From: Ligilactobacillus sp. WC1T17
Lineage (GTDB): Bacteria > Bacillota > Bacilli > Lactobacillales > Lactobacillaceae
Length of the DNA stretch: 64,000 bases
Reading direction: 5' to 3'
NCBI GenBank assembly: GCA_900110005.1
Contig: FOCC01000005.1
Span: forward strand, 62,001-126,000
The notes beneath the pieces are model-generated. The model ran no database searches. It had not been told where the DNA came from and saw only the letters and a list, made by a program, of their open reading frames with translations. The translations under genes were made by a program, and so were the position numbers. Below, one piece after another: positions 25,323 through 33,248 of this stretch (position 1 is the first letter of the stretch; the number at the start of each line of letters is the position of its first letter).

Positions 25323-25900
25323 TTAATATTCAATTGACATATCTTAACTTGCTTTTTAAATTTAATGACTAAAATACTCCCACAAAGAAGCAGCAGTACA
25401 CAATCGGCCTTCAAGAAATTGACCACTAGCGTAAGTAGCAGGCTGCCGTATTCATTTGACGGGTCTTCGACAGCTAAGACTCCGATGATTCGGCCCGAAA
25501 TATCATATTGAGGTTGATAAATCTTTAAGATACTTTTGCCGTCAACCCATTTCAACTTGCGTATATATCGGCCTTGTTTTAACTGAGCTAAATCTTTTTT
25601 AGTCAAAGCGGCAAAGATTTGCTTTTGATAGTAGCTTTTTTGTAAATTCCAAAAGCCGAAATTTTCTTTAGGACTAATTTCTTTACTTGTCTTCACCTTT
25701 AAACTAACCTGGTGTTTTTTGGTTTGCGTATATTCTAAATGCTTCAATTTAATCAAACTAGCCGCTTCATTTAATTTATTCCACTCATTATTCGTTAAAC
25801 TGGCCTGCATAAATAAGAAAAAAAGGACTTGAAACCCCAATAAAAGTATCATTATAGCACCTAAAAAATTGCGATAGATTTTTTTTACGTCCGAATTCAT
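25319..25900 (-). CDS. Membrane protein with extracytoplasmic sensor-like domain, no output domain
   Basis: The protein has 193 residues: a first transmembrane helix (about 13-33), an extracytoplasmic domain of about 110 residues ending with a Cache/PAS-like stretch (QPQYDISGRIIGVLAVED), a second transmembrane helix (about 153-180) and a short basic tail. This is the sensing half of a histidine kinase without HAMP or kinase. ATG 25900 follows a GGGG run nine bases away, and the ATG overlaps the stop of a 23-codon ORF (ATGA). It lies downstream of the two-component genes. Function unknown; it could modulate the neighbouring kinase. Confidence 0.65.
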   Translation of the reverse strand: MNSDVKKIYRNFLGAIMILLLGFQVLFFLFMQASLTNNEWNKLNEAASLIKLKHLEYTQTKKHQVSLKVKTSKEISPKENFGFWNLQKSYYQKQIFAALTKKDLAQLKQGRYIRKLKWVDGKSILKIYQPQYDISGRIIGVLAVEDPSNEYGSLLLTLVVNFLKADCVLLLLCGSILVIKFKKQVKICQLNIN

Positions 25901-25968
25901 CTGCAAGACCCCGATTTTTTACTGCTGGCTCCCGCGCCTAAGCCTTTTAATTTTGAATATTTAATCAT
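25897..25968 (-). CDS. 23-residue peptide ORF coupled to the sensor-like gene
   Basis: ATG 25968 opens MIKYSKLKGLGAGASSKKSG then SCR and stops at TGA 25897, overlapping the next start by four bases. The peptide is small-residue rich and basic, with one Cys. Its ATG also overlaps the stop of a 9-codon ORF (TAATG). Its base composition (GGCTTAGGCGCGGGAGCC) is far more GC-rich than the flanks. It might be a leader peptide, a secreted signal or chance. Confidence 0.35.
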   Translation of the reverse strand: MIKYSKLKGLGAGASSKKSGSCR

Positions 25969-25997
25969 TATATCTTAATTAATTTATATAATAGCAT
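25968..25997 (-). CDS. 9-codon leader ORF with strong RBS
   Basis: TTTAGGAGAAATT directly precedes ATG 25997; the ORF encodes MLLYKLIKI and ends in TAATG, overlapping the following ORF. The ribosome-binding site is the best one in the whole leader, so ribosomes would enter here and could reinitiate through the two overlaps. Confidence 0.35.
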   Translation of the reverse strand: MLLYKLIKI

Positions 25998-26171
25998 AAT
26001 TTCTCCTAAATTTATATATATTTGAATCTTTTTTTGCATTTAGTGTTTTATTATTGATCAAATAAGAAAGATTTCGTTTTCAAAAAAGATAAGTTTCTAA
26101 ATTTGCCTTTTTCAGTCATTTTAGCTTAATTCTCAAATAGCAAAAGACTAGCTTTTTAATACTAAAATTCA

Positions 26172-26193
26172 TTTTTACTATCTTTTTACTGTC
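26172..26193. promoter_or_regulatory. Tandem 11-base direct repeats, candidate response-regulator site
   Basis: TTTTTACTATC (26172-26182) and TTTTTACTGTC (26183-26193) are contiguous direct repeats with 11-base period, the spacing typical of OmpR-family binding sites. They lie between the kinase terminator and the leader of the sensor-like gene. Confidence 0.4.
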
Positions 26194-26212
26194 TTTATAA
26201 CAAAATAGGCAT

Positions 26213-26248
26213 AAAAAAGCTGGAAAATAATAATTTTCCAGCTTTTTT
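26213..26248 (-). terminator. Terminator of the two-component operon
   Basis: AAGCTGGAAAAT/ATTTTCCAGCTT perfect stem with T run. Confidence 0.9.
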
Positions 26249-26250
26249 GT

Positions 26251-27576
26251 TTATTTTATGCGCTTAAATTTTAAAATAACGGTAAATAAATCCGTCTGTG
26301 CCTGAATATCACATCCACCACCCATTTTCCGCATCATTTTTTTAACATTTTCTAAGCCTATCTGGTTGCTATCAATTTTAGAAGGCTTATTTTGGCTTTT
26401 ATTTTCAAATAAAAGCCAAATATATTGCTGATTTTCCCCGGTTAAAATCTTAACCGGCTTATTTTGGTCTGCATATTTAACAATATTAGAGGTTAAATTA
26501 TCCATAATCCGGGTAATATATGTTTCATGCACAGCTACCTGCCCCTTAGTGGCTGTAAACTGTGGCTCAACGGTAAAGCCCTGCTGGAATAAATAACCGG
26601 ACATATCTGATAAGCGATCGTAAAAAACTTCTTTGAAACTGCCCTTTTTTTCCAATTCGACGTCTTGTTCAATATTAACCAGTGAATATTCAAATAATCG
26701 ATCAGACATAGTTTTGAGCTGCTGGGTTTTTTGGGCGATTTTAGCCAAATAGGCCTGTCTTTTTTCTTCGTCTTTGGGATCGGCTTTTAAAATTTCAGTA
26801 TACAGCATAATCGACGTCAAAGGCGTTCTGATATCATGCGACAAAGACGTAACCATCTTCGCGTTAGCATCCATCAGTTCATCTTTTTGCTTGAATTGCT
26901 CTTTTAACGACAACCGCATTTCATTTAATCCCGTTGCTAAAGTAGCAATTTCATCATACCCTTTAGTCTTAATTTCATAGTCCAGATCGCCTGCTTCCAG
27001 CACCATAATATCTTGGCTTAATTTTTGAATTTTTTTTATCTGATACCTGATTCCCAGCATCACCACGCTAAAGAAGAGGATAAAACTCAAAATTATCACT
27101 GTAAAAAAAGCCAGATCATATAGGCGGTAAGGATAGATTCCTTCAATATAAACTGCCGCTTTGCCGTCAGCAAAAGTCATTTGAAAATCTTTGCTGGTCA
27201 AATCCTCTTCTTCTAAGGAGGAGGCAGCCACGCCGCTGCGGTTATAAACTACCTTATCATTTTTATAAATCACCACCATCAAAATGCCCTGTTTCAAAAC
27301 CCATTTATCTAAGTCTTTTTTATCGGTCGTTTGCAGGTTATTTTGGGTGATGTATTTTTGCAGGCGCGCGGCATAATGCTTACTTTCTTTAGTTTCATAA
27401 TGAATTTGACTATAGTATTTATCAAGATAATTCGATGATAAATTATAAGCCGCTAAAAAAAAGCCAATCGCTAAACCAAAAGCCAGCAGCAATAGCAAAA
27501 GCAGTTCAACATAGATGCTTTTGGATTTTGGGCGGCTTTTTTTAAGCCAGCTTTTAAAGTTCTTCAGGATTTTCAA
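26251..27576 (-). CDS. Sensor histidine kinase
   Basis: The 441-residue kinase has two transmembrane helices (about 20-42 and 150-175) around an extracytoplasmic sensor of about 105 residues, a HAMP linker, HisKA with the phospho-acceptor His in SLSHDIRTPLTS, an N-box DNLTSNIVKYA, and a late glycine segment IGLENVKKMMRKMGGG. The most likely start is TTG 27576, preceded by AGGGGA six bases away and overlapping the regulator gene by 23 bases; no ATG fits. It partners with the regulator at 27554. The signal is unknown; nearby envelope genes suggest the cell surface. Confidence 0.88.
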   Translation of the reverse strand: MKILKNFKSWLKKSRPKSKSIYVELLLLLLLAFGLAIGFFLAAYNLSSNYLDKYYSQIHYETKESKHYAARLQKYITQNNLQTTDKKDLDKWVLKQGILMVVIYKNDKVVYNRSGVAASSLEEEDLTSKDFQMTFADGKAAVYIEGIYPYRLYDLAFFTVIILSFILFFSVVMLGIRYQIKKIQKLSQDIMVLEAGDLDYEIKTKGYDEIATLATGLNEMRLSLKEQFKQKDELMDANAKMVTSLSHDIRTPLTSIMLYTEILKADPKDEEKRQAYLAKIAQKTQQLKTMSDRLFEYSLVNIEQDVELEKKGSFKEVFYDRLSDMSGYLFQQGFTVEPQFTATKGQVAVHETYITRIMDNLTSNIVKYADQNKPVKILTGENQQYIWLLFENKSQNKPSKIDSNQIGLENVKKMMRKMGGGCDIQAQTDLFTVILKFKRIK

Positions 27577-28261
27577 ACCGGTATCCCCTTCCCCACACGG
27601 TCTTGATGTAGCGCGGATTTTGCGGATCAGGCTCAATTTCCAGCCGCAATTTGCGGATATGCACCATCACCGTATTGGCACAGGTATAAAAATACGGTTC
27701 CCGCCACACACTTTCGTAGATATTTTGCGCTGAAAAAATCTTTTGCGGATGTTCCATCATGAGTCTTAACATCTTATATTCTAAATCAGAAACATCCACC
27801 TTTTGCCCATGAGCCTCGATTTCATTAAATTCACGATTAAGCTTAATGCCAGCCAGTTCTAACACCGGCTCTTTAGGATTTTCTTTACCCTGATATACTT
27901 GATAGCGTCTCAGCAAGGCTTTGACTCGGCCTAAAAGTTCTGCATATGAAAACGGCTTAGCTAAATAATCATCTCCACCTGCCATTAATCCTGCTAACTT
28001 ATCAGCTTCCTGCGATTTAGCTGTTAAAAAAAGGACCGGCACATTTGATTTTTCCCGAATCTTTTGGCAGGTCAAAAGCCCATTTAACCTTGGCATCATA
28101 ATATCTAAAATTACTAGGTCAAAACTATTATCCAAAATCTCCAAGCCTTCTTGGCCGTCTTGGGCTTCTAAAACTTGATACTTTTCGGCTTCTAAGAGGA
28201 TTTTGACCCCCATTCGGATATCTTCATCATCTTCCACAATTAAAATTTTTCCTTGAAACAT
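27554..28261 (-). CDS. OmpR-family response regulator
   Basis: The 235-residue regulator has a receiver domain with acidic EDDED near the N-terminus, the phospho-acceptor Asp in LVILDIMMPR (about residue 53) and the conserved Lys in DYLAKPFS. It is followed by a winged-helix DNA-binding domain (about 135-230) ending VWGRGYRFENPEEL. It is the first gene of a two-gene operon with the kinase. Direct repeats overlapping its -35 region may be its own binding site. Confidence 0.92.
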   Translation of the reverse strand: MFQGKILIVEDDEDIRMGVKILLEAEKYQVLEAQDGQEGLEILDNSFDLVILDIMMPRLNGLLTCQKIREKSNVPVLFLTAKSQEADKLAGLMAGGDDYLAKPFSYAELLGRVKALLRRYQVYQGKENPKEPVLELAGIKLNREFNEIEAHGQKVDVSDLEYKMLRLMMEHPQKIFSAQNIYESVWREPYFYTCANTVMVHIRKLRLEIEPDPQNPRYIKTVWGRGYRFENPEEL

Positions 28262-28314
28262 GTTTTACCTCATTTATCTTCTTTAACATTAATTGCCTAT
28301 ATTATGACGCCTAC

Positions 28315-28333
28315 TTCTTAACAAATTCTGAAC
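28315..28333. promoter_or_regulatory. Direct repeats in the response-regulator promoter
   Basis: TTCTTAAC (28315-28322) and TTCTGAAC (28326-28333) repeat with 11-base spacing, covering a TTGTTA -35-like element of the minus-strand promoter about 55 bases upstream of the regulator start. Confidence 0.35.
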
Positions 28334-28350
28334 GTTTTTTAAAATTAAAT

Positions 28351-28375
28351 AAAAAAGGCGTGTTTGCACACGTCC
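28351..28375 (-). terminator. Terminator of the FIVAR protein gene
   Basis: ACGTGTG/CACGCC imperfect stem with T run in minus orientation directly after the stop at 28380. Confidence 0.6.
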
Positions 28376-28379
28376 TATC

Positions 28380-28844
28380 TCATACTCTTTTATTATTCCG
28401 TACTTGAACAACAATCCCTAAAACTGCTGTGCATGCTGCCCCAATAGTAATCACGCACCACAGCAGCGACATATAAATCCTTTTTGGTGTTATTGCATTA
28501 CTTGTATGCGGCAGCGATTCAGGCTGACCGCCTAAGTTATTCAAGCAAATGTTAATTCGATTTAAAGCTGCATCAACATCTTTTTGTGAAGCCCTCCTGC
28601 TGAGCACTTCCCGTCCATCTATTAACGCTTGATTCAATTCCTGCTTGCCGTCATCAGTAGCTTTTTGATAGGCCTTTAATTTTTGATAATGCTCCACCGC
28701 CTGCGCTGAAACCGCCTTTTGCAAAGCAGCATATTCAACGACCTGCCCTTGACTATTAGCTTGTACCCTAACATTAACCAGCACAATAGACAAAAAGAGC
28801 GCACAAAAAATTAATACAGCCTTCTTAATAACTCCATTCAACAT
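28380..28844 (-). CDS. Small sortase-anchored surface protein with one FIVAR-like repeat
   Basis: The 154-residue protein has a signal peptide (about residues 1-28, ending VQA), one FIVAR-type three-helix module (YQKATDDGKQELNQALIDG... ASQKDVDAALNRINICLNNL), and a C-terminal sorting signal: LPHTS, a hydrophobic helix and a RNNKRV tail. The fifth motif residue is Ser rather than the usual Gly. ATG 28844 has GGGGGA eight bases upstream; ATG 28880 has none. It lies upstream of the two-component genes in the same direction but has its own terminator. Likely wall-anchored by the sortase at 11973; role unknown. Confidence 0.75.
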   Translation of the reverse strand: MLNGVIKKAVLIFCALFLSIVLVNVRVQANSQGQVVEYAALQKAVSAQAVEHYQKLKAYQKATDDGKQELNQALIDGREVLSRRASQKDVDAALNRINICLNNLGGQPESLPHTSNAITPKRIYMSLLWCVITIGAACTAVLGIVVQVRNNKRV

Positions 28845-28995
28845 TCCTTTATTCCCCCAGAAACTAAACCTAACTAACATAAAATTAACATTTTTATTAT
28901 ATAATAATGCTATAAATGTGACAATTATCCAGGTGACAAATCACCTTTTGACATTTTTATCAAAAGTGACAAAAAGAAGGGAGAAAATCAGCCAA

Positions 28996-29406
28996 ATGAT
29001 CAAAGAAATTAACCATGATATTATTTTCTTAAAGAAAAAAGCCACACCTGCCAGTAAAAAAGATACGCAAACAATCACCGACTTATGTGATACTTTAGCC
29101 CACTACCAAGACCACTGTGTTGGAATGGCAGCCAACATGATTGGTGTCAATAAACAGATTATTGCTTGCTATTTTGGACCCTTTATGACTGTCATGCTCA
29201 ATCCCCAAATTACCCACAAAGAAAACCCTTATACTACCACCGAAGGCTGCTTAAGTTTAGCAGGCCAGCGTGAAGTAAAACGCTATGAAAAAATTACTGT
29301 AACTTATTTGGATAAGAATTTTACCCGTCAAAGTCAAACCTTCTCCGGCTTTTTTGCCCAAACGATTCAGCACGAAATTGACCACTTGCATGGGATTTTA
29401 ATCTAA
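28996..29406 (+). CDS. def: Peptide deformylase, short form
   Basis: The 136-residue enzyme has the three deformylase motifs: GMAANMIG (variant of GxGxAAxQ with Asn for Gln), EGCLSLAG with the metal-binding Cys, and QHEIDHLHG with the two metal-binding His and catalytic Glu. It removes the formyl group from nascent N-termini. The frame is open upstream to 28918, but the family start MIKEINHD at 28996 is preferred, with GGGAG about 12 bases upstream. Motif 1 departs from the consensus, as in many secondary deformylases, so it may be an additional copy rather than the main enzyme. Confidence 0.88.
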   Translation: MIKEINHDIIFLKKKATPASKKDTQTITDLCDTLAHYQDHCVGMAANMIGVNKQIIACYFGPFMTVMLNPQITHKENPYTTTEGCLSLAGQREVKRYEKITVTYLDKNFTRQSQTFSGFFAQTIQHEIDHLHGILI

Positions 29407-29436
29407 AAAAGGTGCTCAAATTGAGCACCTTTTTTA
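29405..29436. terminator. Bidirectional terminator between def and MFS remnant
   Basis: AAAAGGTGCTCAA/TTGAGCACCTTTT stem with A/T runs on both sides. Confidence 0.88.
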
Positions 29437-30020
29437 TTTATGCAGCCAGGCATAACCTGTATTCAAAATAAAAATACCCACGCCAGCTACTACAAAACAG
29501 CTTAAATTATTAATACTCATCACTTGGCCAAAAATAAAGCTGCCTAAAGGCATAAACAAAATAGCTACCGTAAAAATCACACTAAATACCCGGCCCAAAT
29601 ATTTGTTATCGCAAATATATTGAATATAAGTATAAAATGAGATGTTAAACAGAGCTAAAAAACCACCTACTAAAATAAATGGCAGATATATGCTCCAAGC
29701 TAGATTCAGTGGCATAATTTCACCCAAAACAGGTAATAACACAAGGCCTACACCCAGTCCATACAAAGAGATAATTATTTTTAGGCGGCCTTGCTTAAAC
29801 TTAATTTTATTATCCAAAAAAGAAAATAAAATGGAACCGCTAGATTCACCAATCAATGCTTTCCCGTAAGCATTACTGATTTGTCCTTGATAAAGGTGAT
29901 TTAAATAAGGCAAAAACAAATTATAAGCCGCTAAAAAGAAGGTGACACCTGAAGCTAGCAGGATAGTCTGCCAAATGATTTTATGGTTCCAGGTATACTT
30001 GATGCCTGCTTTAATTTCTT
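29434..30020 (-). pseudogene. C-terminal half of an MFS efflux-type transporter
   Basis: The frame can be read from just after a TAA (about 30020) as EIKAGIKYTWNHKIIWQTIL and then six hydrophobic segments to the stop at 29434. EIKAGIKYTW matches the cytoplasmic loop between helices 6 and 7 of drug-efflux MFS proteins, so the N-terminal half is missing. Methionine 29919 opens a 161-residue ORF but has no convincing ribosome-binding site. The upstream DNA (30021-30190) does not encode the lost half, so the gene is truncated rather than frameshifted. Confidence 0.7.
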
Positions 30021-30032
30021 AAAAAAAGCTAA

Positions 30033-30190
30033 ATCTTAGTCAAAAAATGCTGCTATTTGGAAAAATCCTTATCTCTAGCTCAAAAACTCTGCCGTTTTGA
30101 TATATTTTGGGAAATTTATGCTGAAAAAGCCCAATTGCAAAATGACGCTAACCATTTTGCCGAAGGTTTAACCATGTTAAAAATGCTAAA
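30033..30190 (+). pseudogene. Coding-like fragment without start, unknown
   Basis: Between the truncated MFS gene and the phosphatase gene a plus-strand frame reads SLSLAQKLCRFDIFWEIYAE then QLQNDANHFAEGLTMLKM. It has protein-like, helical composition (as in TPR-type regulators) but no start signal, and it runs straight into a hairpin. It may be the tail of a deleted gene. Low confidence. Confidence 0.25.
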
Positions 30191-30218
30191 AAAAATGCCC
30201 ATTAAAGGGCATTTTTTT
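30188..30218. terminator. Terminator of the GDPD-phosphatase pair
   Basis: AAAAAATGCCC/GGGCATTTTTT stem with runs on both sides, at the stop of the minus-strand phosphatase gene. Confidence 0.85.
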
Positions 30219-30981
30219 ATTTCAAATATAATTGCCGCAAATCTTTTTGCTGGGCTTTTGTTAACTGCAATTCACTCGCTAAATACTGCGCCACCGTGCC
30301 ATATTCTTTTTGCATTACAGCCAAAGCATGATCTAAATATTGTTCCGAAACCATGCCTAAATAATCAATATTTTGCGTAAAAATTGCTCCTTTAGGCTGG
30401 GCTTCTTGATGATCTTTGATTTGCTGAGCTTTCAAATATTGATTTGAAGCCAAATAATCTTGTCTAATGGTCTTTTTATCAGCTCCCAAAGCGGTCAAAA
30501 GATACACCGCCCCCATTCCCGTGCGGTCTTTGCCGGCGGAACAATGGAACAGAACCGATTCATCGTCTTTGGTATTCGCCAATAAAACATCAAAAAAAGT
30601 CCGATATGCTTTTTTGGAGCTGTCTTCCAAGACGATATCCTTGTAAGCTTCCAACATATCATTTAAAGCTGCCCGGTCATCGGTATAATAATTACGCCTC
30701 GATTCCCATTTTTCATTTGTACTGTTGGTTTCATCAATTGGAAAAACCGAAACAAAATGGTAATTAACTCCAGCTGGAATCCGGTCCGGTTCATGCCTTT
30801 GTTCTGCTTTCGACCGAAAATCAACATCATCATGCAAACCGTACGCCTTTAAAAAAGTTAATTCCGGTTCAGTCAAACGGCTTAATTTACCGCTGCGGAT
30901 AACTTTTTTCTGCTTCAAAATACGTCCATCAGCCATCACAATTCCGCCCATATCGCGGAAGTTATCACAGTTTTTAAGCAT
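30217..30981 (-). CDS. Tyrosine-protein phosphatase (LipA/MptpB-like)
   Basis: This full-length 254-residue phosphatase has NFRDMGGI near the N-terminus, DVDFRSKAEQ, and the P-loop HCSAGKDRTGMGA (about residue 148) with nucleophilic Cys and phosphate-binding Arg; the Lys after Gly is typical of the MptpB-like branch with dual or phosphoinositide activity. It overlaps the upstream GDPD gene by eight bases, so they are co-translated. No signal peptide; cytoplasmic. A paralogue is at 1-558. Confidence 0.88.
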   Translation of the reverse strand: MLKNCDNFRDMGGIVMADGRILKQKKVIRSGKLSRLTEPELTFLKAYGLHDDVDFRSKAEQRHEPDRIPAGVNYHFVSVFPIDETNSTNEKWESRRNYYTDDRAALNDMLEAYKDIVLEDSSKKAYRTFFDVLLANTKDDESVLFHCSAGKDRTGMGAVYLLTALGADKKTIRQDYLASNQYLKAQQIKDHQEAQPKGAIFTQNIDYLGMVSEQYLDHALAVMQKEYGTVAQYLASELQLTKAQQKDLRQLYLK

Positions 30982-31660
30982 CTGCTTTCATCCTCTCTTT
31001 TAGCCGGTTCATTTTTTCAAAATCATTAGTAAAAAGACCACTGACCCCTTTTTGCATTAATTTTTGCGCCAAAAGCTCATCATCAATGGTCCAAATTCTT
31101 TGCACCCCCGAAAAATCATGCCACAAATGGGGATGAAGGCCCTTGAGGCGGTTTTCTTGAAGCAATTTTTGCGGATTTTCAACCTCAAAATCAACCAAAT
31201 AATTACAGTCTAAAGTCGCATCGAAAGCTAATGCCTGGCGTAAAGTCTCCAAATTAAACGACGAATAAATAATTTGAGGGAAATCCTGCGCCAAATAAAG
31301 CACTTTTTCCACTAAACCCGGATAAGCCTGTTTGTCCGTCTTGAATTCTAAATTAATCAACCCTGGATAAGTCTTTAAAATCGCTAAAACTTCGGTCAAA
31401 GTAGGAATACTTTCGCCATTTTGCAGATGACAAGCTTTCACCTGCGCTAAAGTCATGTCCTTAATTAAACCTTTTTGATCAGTTGTCCGGTCGACCTTCT
31501 CATCGTGAATCACTACCGGCACCTGGTCTTTAGTCAAATGTACGTCAAATTCAATTCCTTCGGCACCATTTTTAACGCAATAAGCAAAACCCTCTAACGA
31601 ATTTTCCGCAAATTTTTTAGGATAGCCCCGATGACCAAAAATCTTTGTTTTAATATCCAC
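30974..31660 (-). CDS. Glycerophosphodiester phosphodiesterase
   Basis: The GDPD TIM-barrel enzyme (228 residues) has IFGHRGYPKKFAENSL (catalytic His and substrate Glu), IEFDVHLTKD and VIHDEKVDRTT. It splits glycerophosphodiesters to glycerol 3-phosphate and an alcohol. No signal peptide, so cytoplasmic. ATG codons at 31678/31675 lack a ribosome-binding site, while GTG 31660 has GGAAGG seven bases upstream; GTG is preferred. It is the first of a two-gene unit with the phosphatase. Confidence 0.9.
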   Translation of the reverse strand: MDIKTKIFGHRGYPKKFAENSLEGFAYCVKNGAEGIEFDVHLTKDQVPVVIHDEKVDRTTDQKGLIKDMTLAQVKACHLQNGESIPTLTEVLAILKTYPGLINLEFKTDKQAYPGLVEKVLYLAQDFPQIIYSSFNLETLRQALAFDATLDCNYLVDFEVENPQKLLQENRLKGLHPHLWHDFSGVQRIWTIDDELLAQKLMQKGVSGLFTNDFEKMNRLKERMKADA

Positions 31661-31804
31661 ACTAAAGCCTTCCATCATTATAATAAATTCATTCTACCAA
31701 GAACTGCCAGGCTTTAACAAGCAAAAAGACCGCAAATTCATATTTACACCGTGCAAAGCTGCATGTTATAACAAAAATAAGGTATCGCAAAGGAGGAAAC
31801 ATTT

Positions 31805-32227
31805 ATGAATGATCTTGAACAAAAACTTTTTGACTTAGCCGTCGCACATTTAAAAGATGCTTATGCTCCCTATTCTAAATTTCATGTAGGAGCTGCTTTG
31901 ATGACCGCATCCGGCAAAATTATCCTCGGTGTCAACATTGAAAATTCTTCTTACGGGGCTACCAATTGCGCCGAAAGAACCGCCCTTTTTTCCTGGGTTA
32001 ACCAAGGCTTAACAAACGATCCTATCAAATGCCTTTTAATCACCGGCAACACCGACCGGCCTATCTCGCCTTGCGGTATTTGCCGCCAAGTCATGACTGA
32101 ATTCATGGCTCCTGACACCCCTGTCATCTTAACCAATGTTAAAGGTGATTTTATCAGATCAACCGTTGACCGTCTGATTCCTTATCATTTCACCGAAGAC
32201 GATTTAGCTGCCGGAACCAATAAATAA
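31805..32227 (+). CDS. cdd: Cytidine deaminase
   Basis: The 140-residue homotetrameric-type enzyme has the zinc motifs TNCAERTAL (Cys plus catalytic Glu) and SPCGICRQV (two Cys), and VGAALMTASG and NIENSSYG for substrate binding. It converts cytidine to uridine in pyrimidine salvage. Strong RBS AAAGGAGGAAA precedes the ATG. The esterase gene follows 23 bases on and is probably cotranscribed. Confidence 0.95.
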   Translation: MNDLEQKLFDLAVAHLKDAYAPYSKFHVGAALMTASGKIILGVNIENSSYGATNCAERTALFSWVNQGLTNDPIKCLLITGNTDRPISPCGICRQVMTEFMAPDTPVILTNVKGDFIRSTVDRLIPYHFTEDDLAAGTNK

Positions 32228-32250
32228 TTTTTCAGAAAGAAGCCTGCTCA

Positions 32251-33165
32251 ATGCACTATGAAATTAAAGCTTATAACTATGATAACTTCCCCGATTTTAG
32301 TGACCAAGTAGCCGGTGCGGTTGAAATAACCGCTACCGGTGAAGAAGTTGGGCTTGAATACCAGCCTGATGTCACTTTTATGACGGAAAATAAGACCGCT
32401 CTAAAGCTTCAAGTTATTAAACCAACGATTTTCAACCGTCCTAAGCAACTGTTTCCGGGTATTTTATTTATCCAAGGCAGCCACTGGGCTACCCAAGATA
32501 TTTACCACAACGTGGCTAAATTAGGCCGCTTAGCCCAAAAAGGCTATGTCATTTTCCTAATGCAGTATCGCGATTATGAACACGGATTTCATTTTCCAGC
32601 CCCGATCATTGATGCCAAAAATGCCCTGCGTTATCTAACATTGCACGCCAATGAATTCAGCCTTGATGCTAATAACTTTATTGTAATGGGCGACTCTTCT
32701 GGCGGGCAAGTGGCCTGCATGACGGGGATGACCATTAACACAACTTTATTTGACCATCCTGTATACCAAACATCCATCAAAGTCAAAGGGATTATCGACC
32801 TTTACGGTGCGGTTGATTTAACTTTAGCTGATGGCTTTCCTACCACTTTTGACCACCAAACTAAAACCAGTCCTGAAGGGCGCTTTATGGGATTTGATAT
32901 CAATGACAACTTGGAAGAAACACAAAAAGCTTGTCCTAAATACTATGCAGAATATGCTTTTAGCCCCATCTTAATTGCCCACGGCACCAAAGATTTTACG
33001 GTATCCTGCCAAGAAAGCGTCGACTTGTACCAGGCTTTGAAGCAAGCCAACAAAGATGCAGCATTATACCTACTGCGTGGCGCCACGCATGGCCATAACG
33101 CTTTTTGGTCCAAACAAATGATTGATGTTTACGATCAATTCATCAAACATTGTTTACGGTCATAA
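32251..33165 (+). CDS. Alpha/beta hydrolase, esterase/lipase type
   Basis: The 304-residue hydrolase has the nucleophile elbow GDSSGG (Ser, about residue 150), an oxyanion segment FIQGSHWATQD in the HG-like position, Asp in HGTKDF and His in GATHGHNAF. It resembles the BD-FAE/acetyl-esterase group acting on short acyl or carbohydrate esters. No signal peptide. The substrate cannot be deduced; the cdd neighbour gives no clear hint. Confidence 0.82.
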   Translation: MHYEIKAYNYDNFPDFSDQVAGAVEITATGEEVGLEYQPDVTFMTENKTALKLQVIKPTIFNRPKQLFPGILFIQGSHWATQDIYHNVAKLGRLAQKGYVIFLMQYRDYEHGFHFPAPIIDAKNALRYLTLHANEFSLDANNFIVMGDSSGGQVACMTGMTINTTLFDHPVYQTSIKVKGIIDLYGAVDLTLADGFPTTFDHQTKTSPEGRFMGFDINDNLEETQKACPKYYAEYAFSPILIAHGTKDFTVSCQESVDLYQALKQANKDAALYLLRGATHGHNAFWSKQMIDVYDQFIKHCLRS

Positions 33166-33216
33166 CCACTTATGCAAAGTTAAGCACTTCACTCTTAGAA
33201 GTTTTAGGATATTTGC

Positions 33217-33247
33217 AAAAAGCCCCTTGGTTAACCAAGGGGCTTTA
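33217..33247. terminator. Bidirectional terminator, esterase/dltD
   Basis: AAAGCCCCTTGG/CCAAGGGGCTTT perfect stem between convergent genes. Confidence 0.92.
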
Positions 33248-33248
33248 T

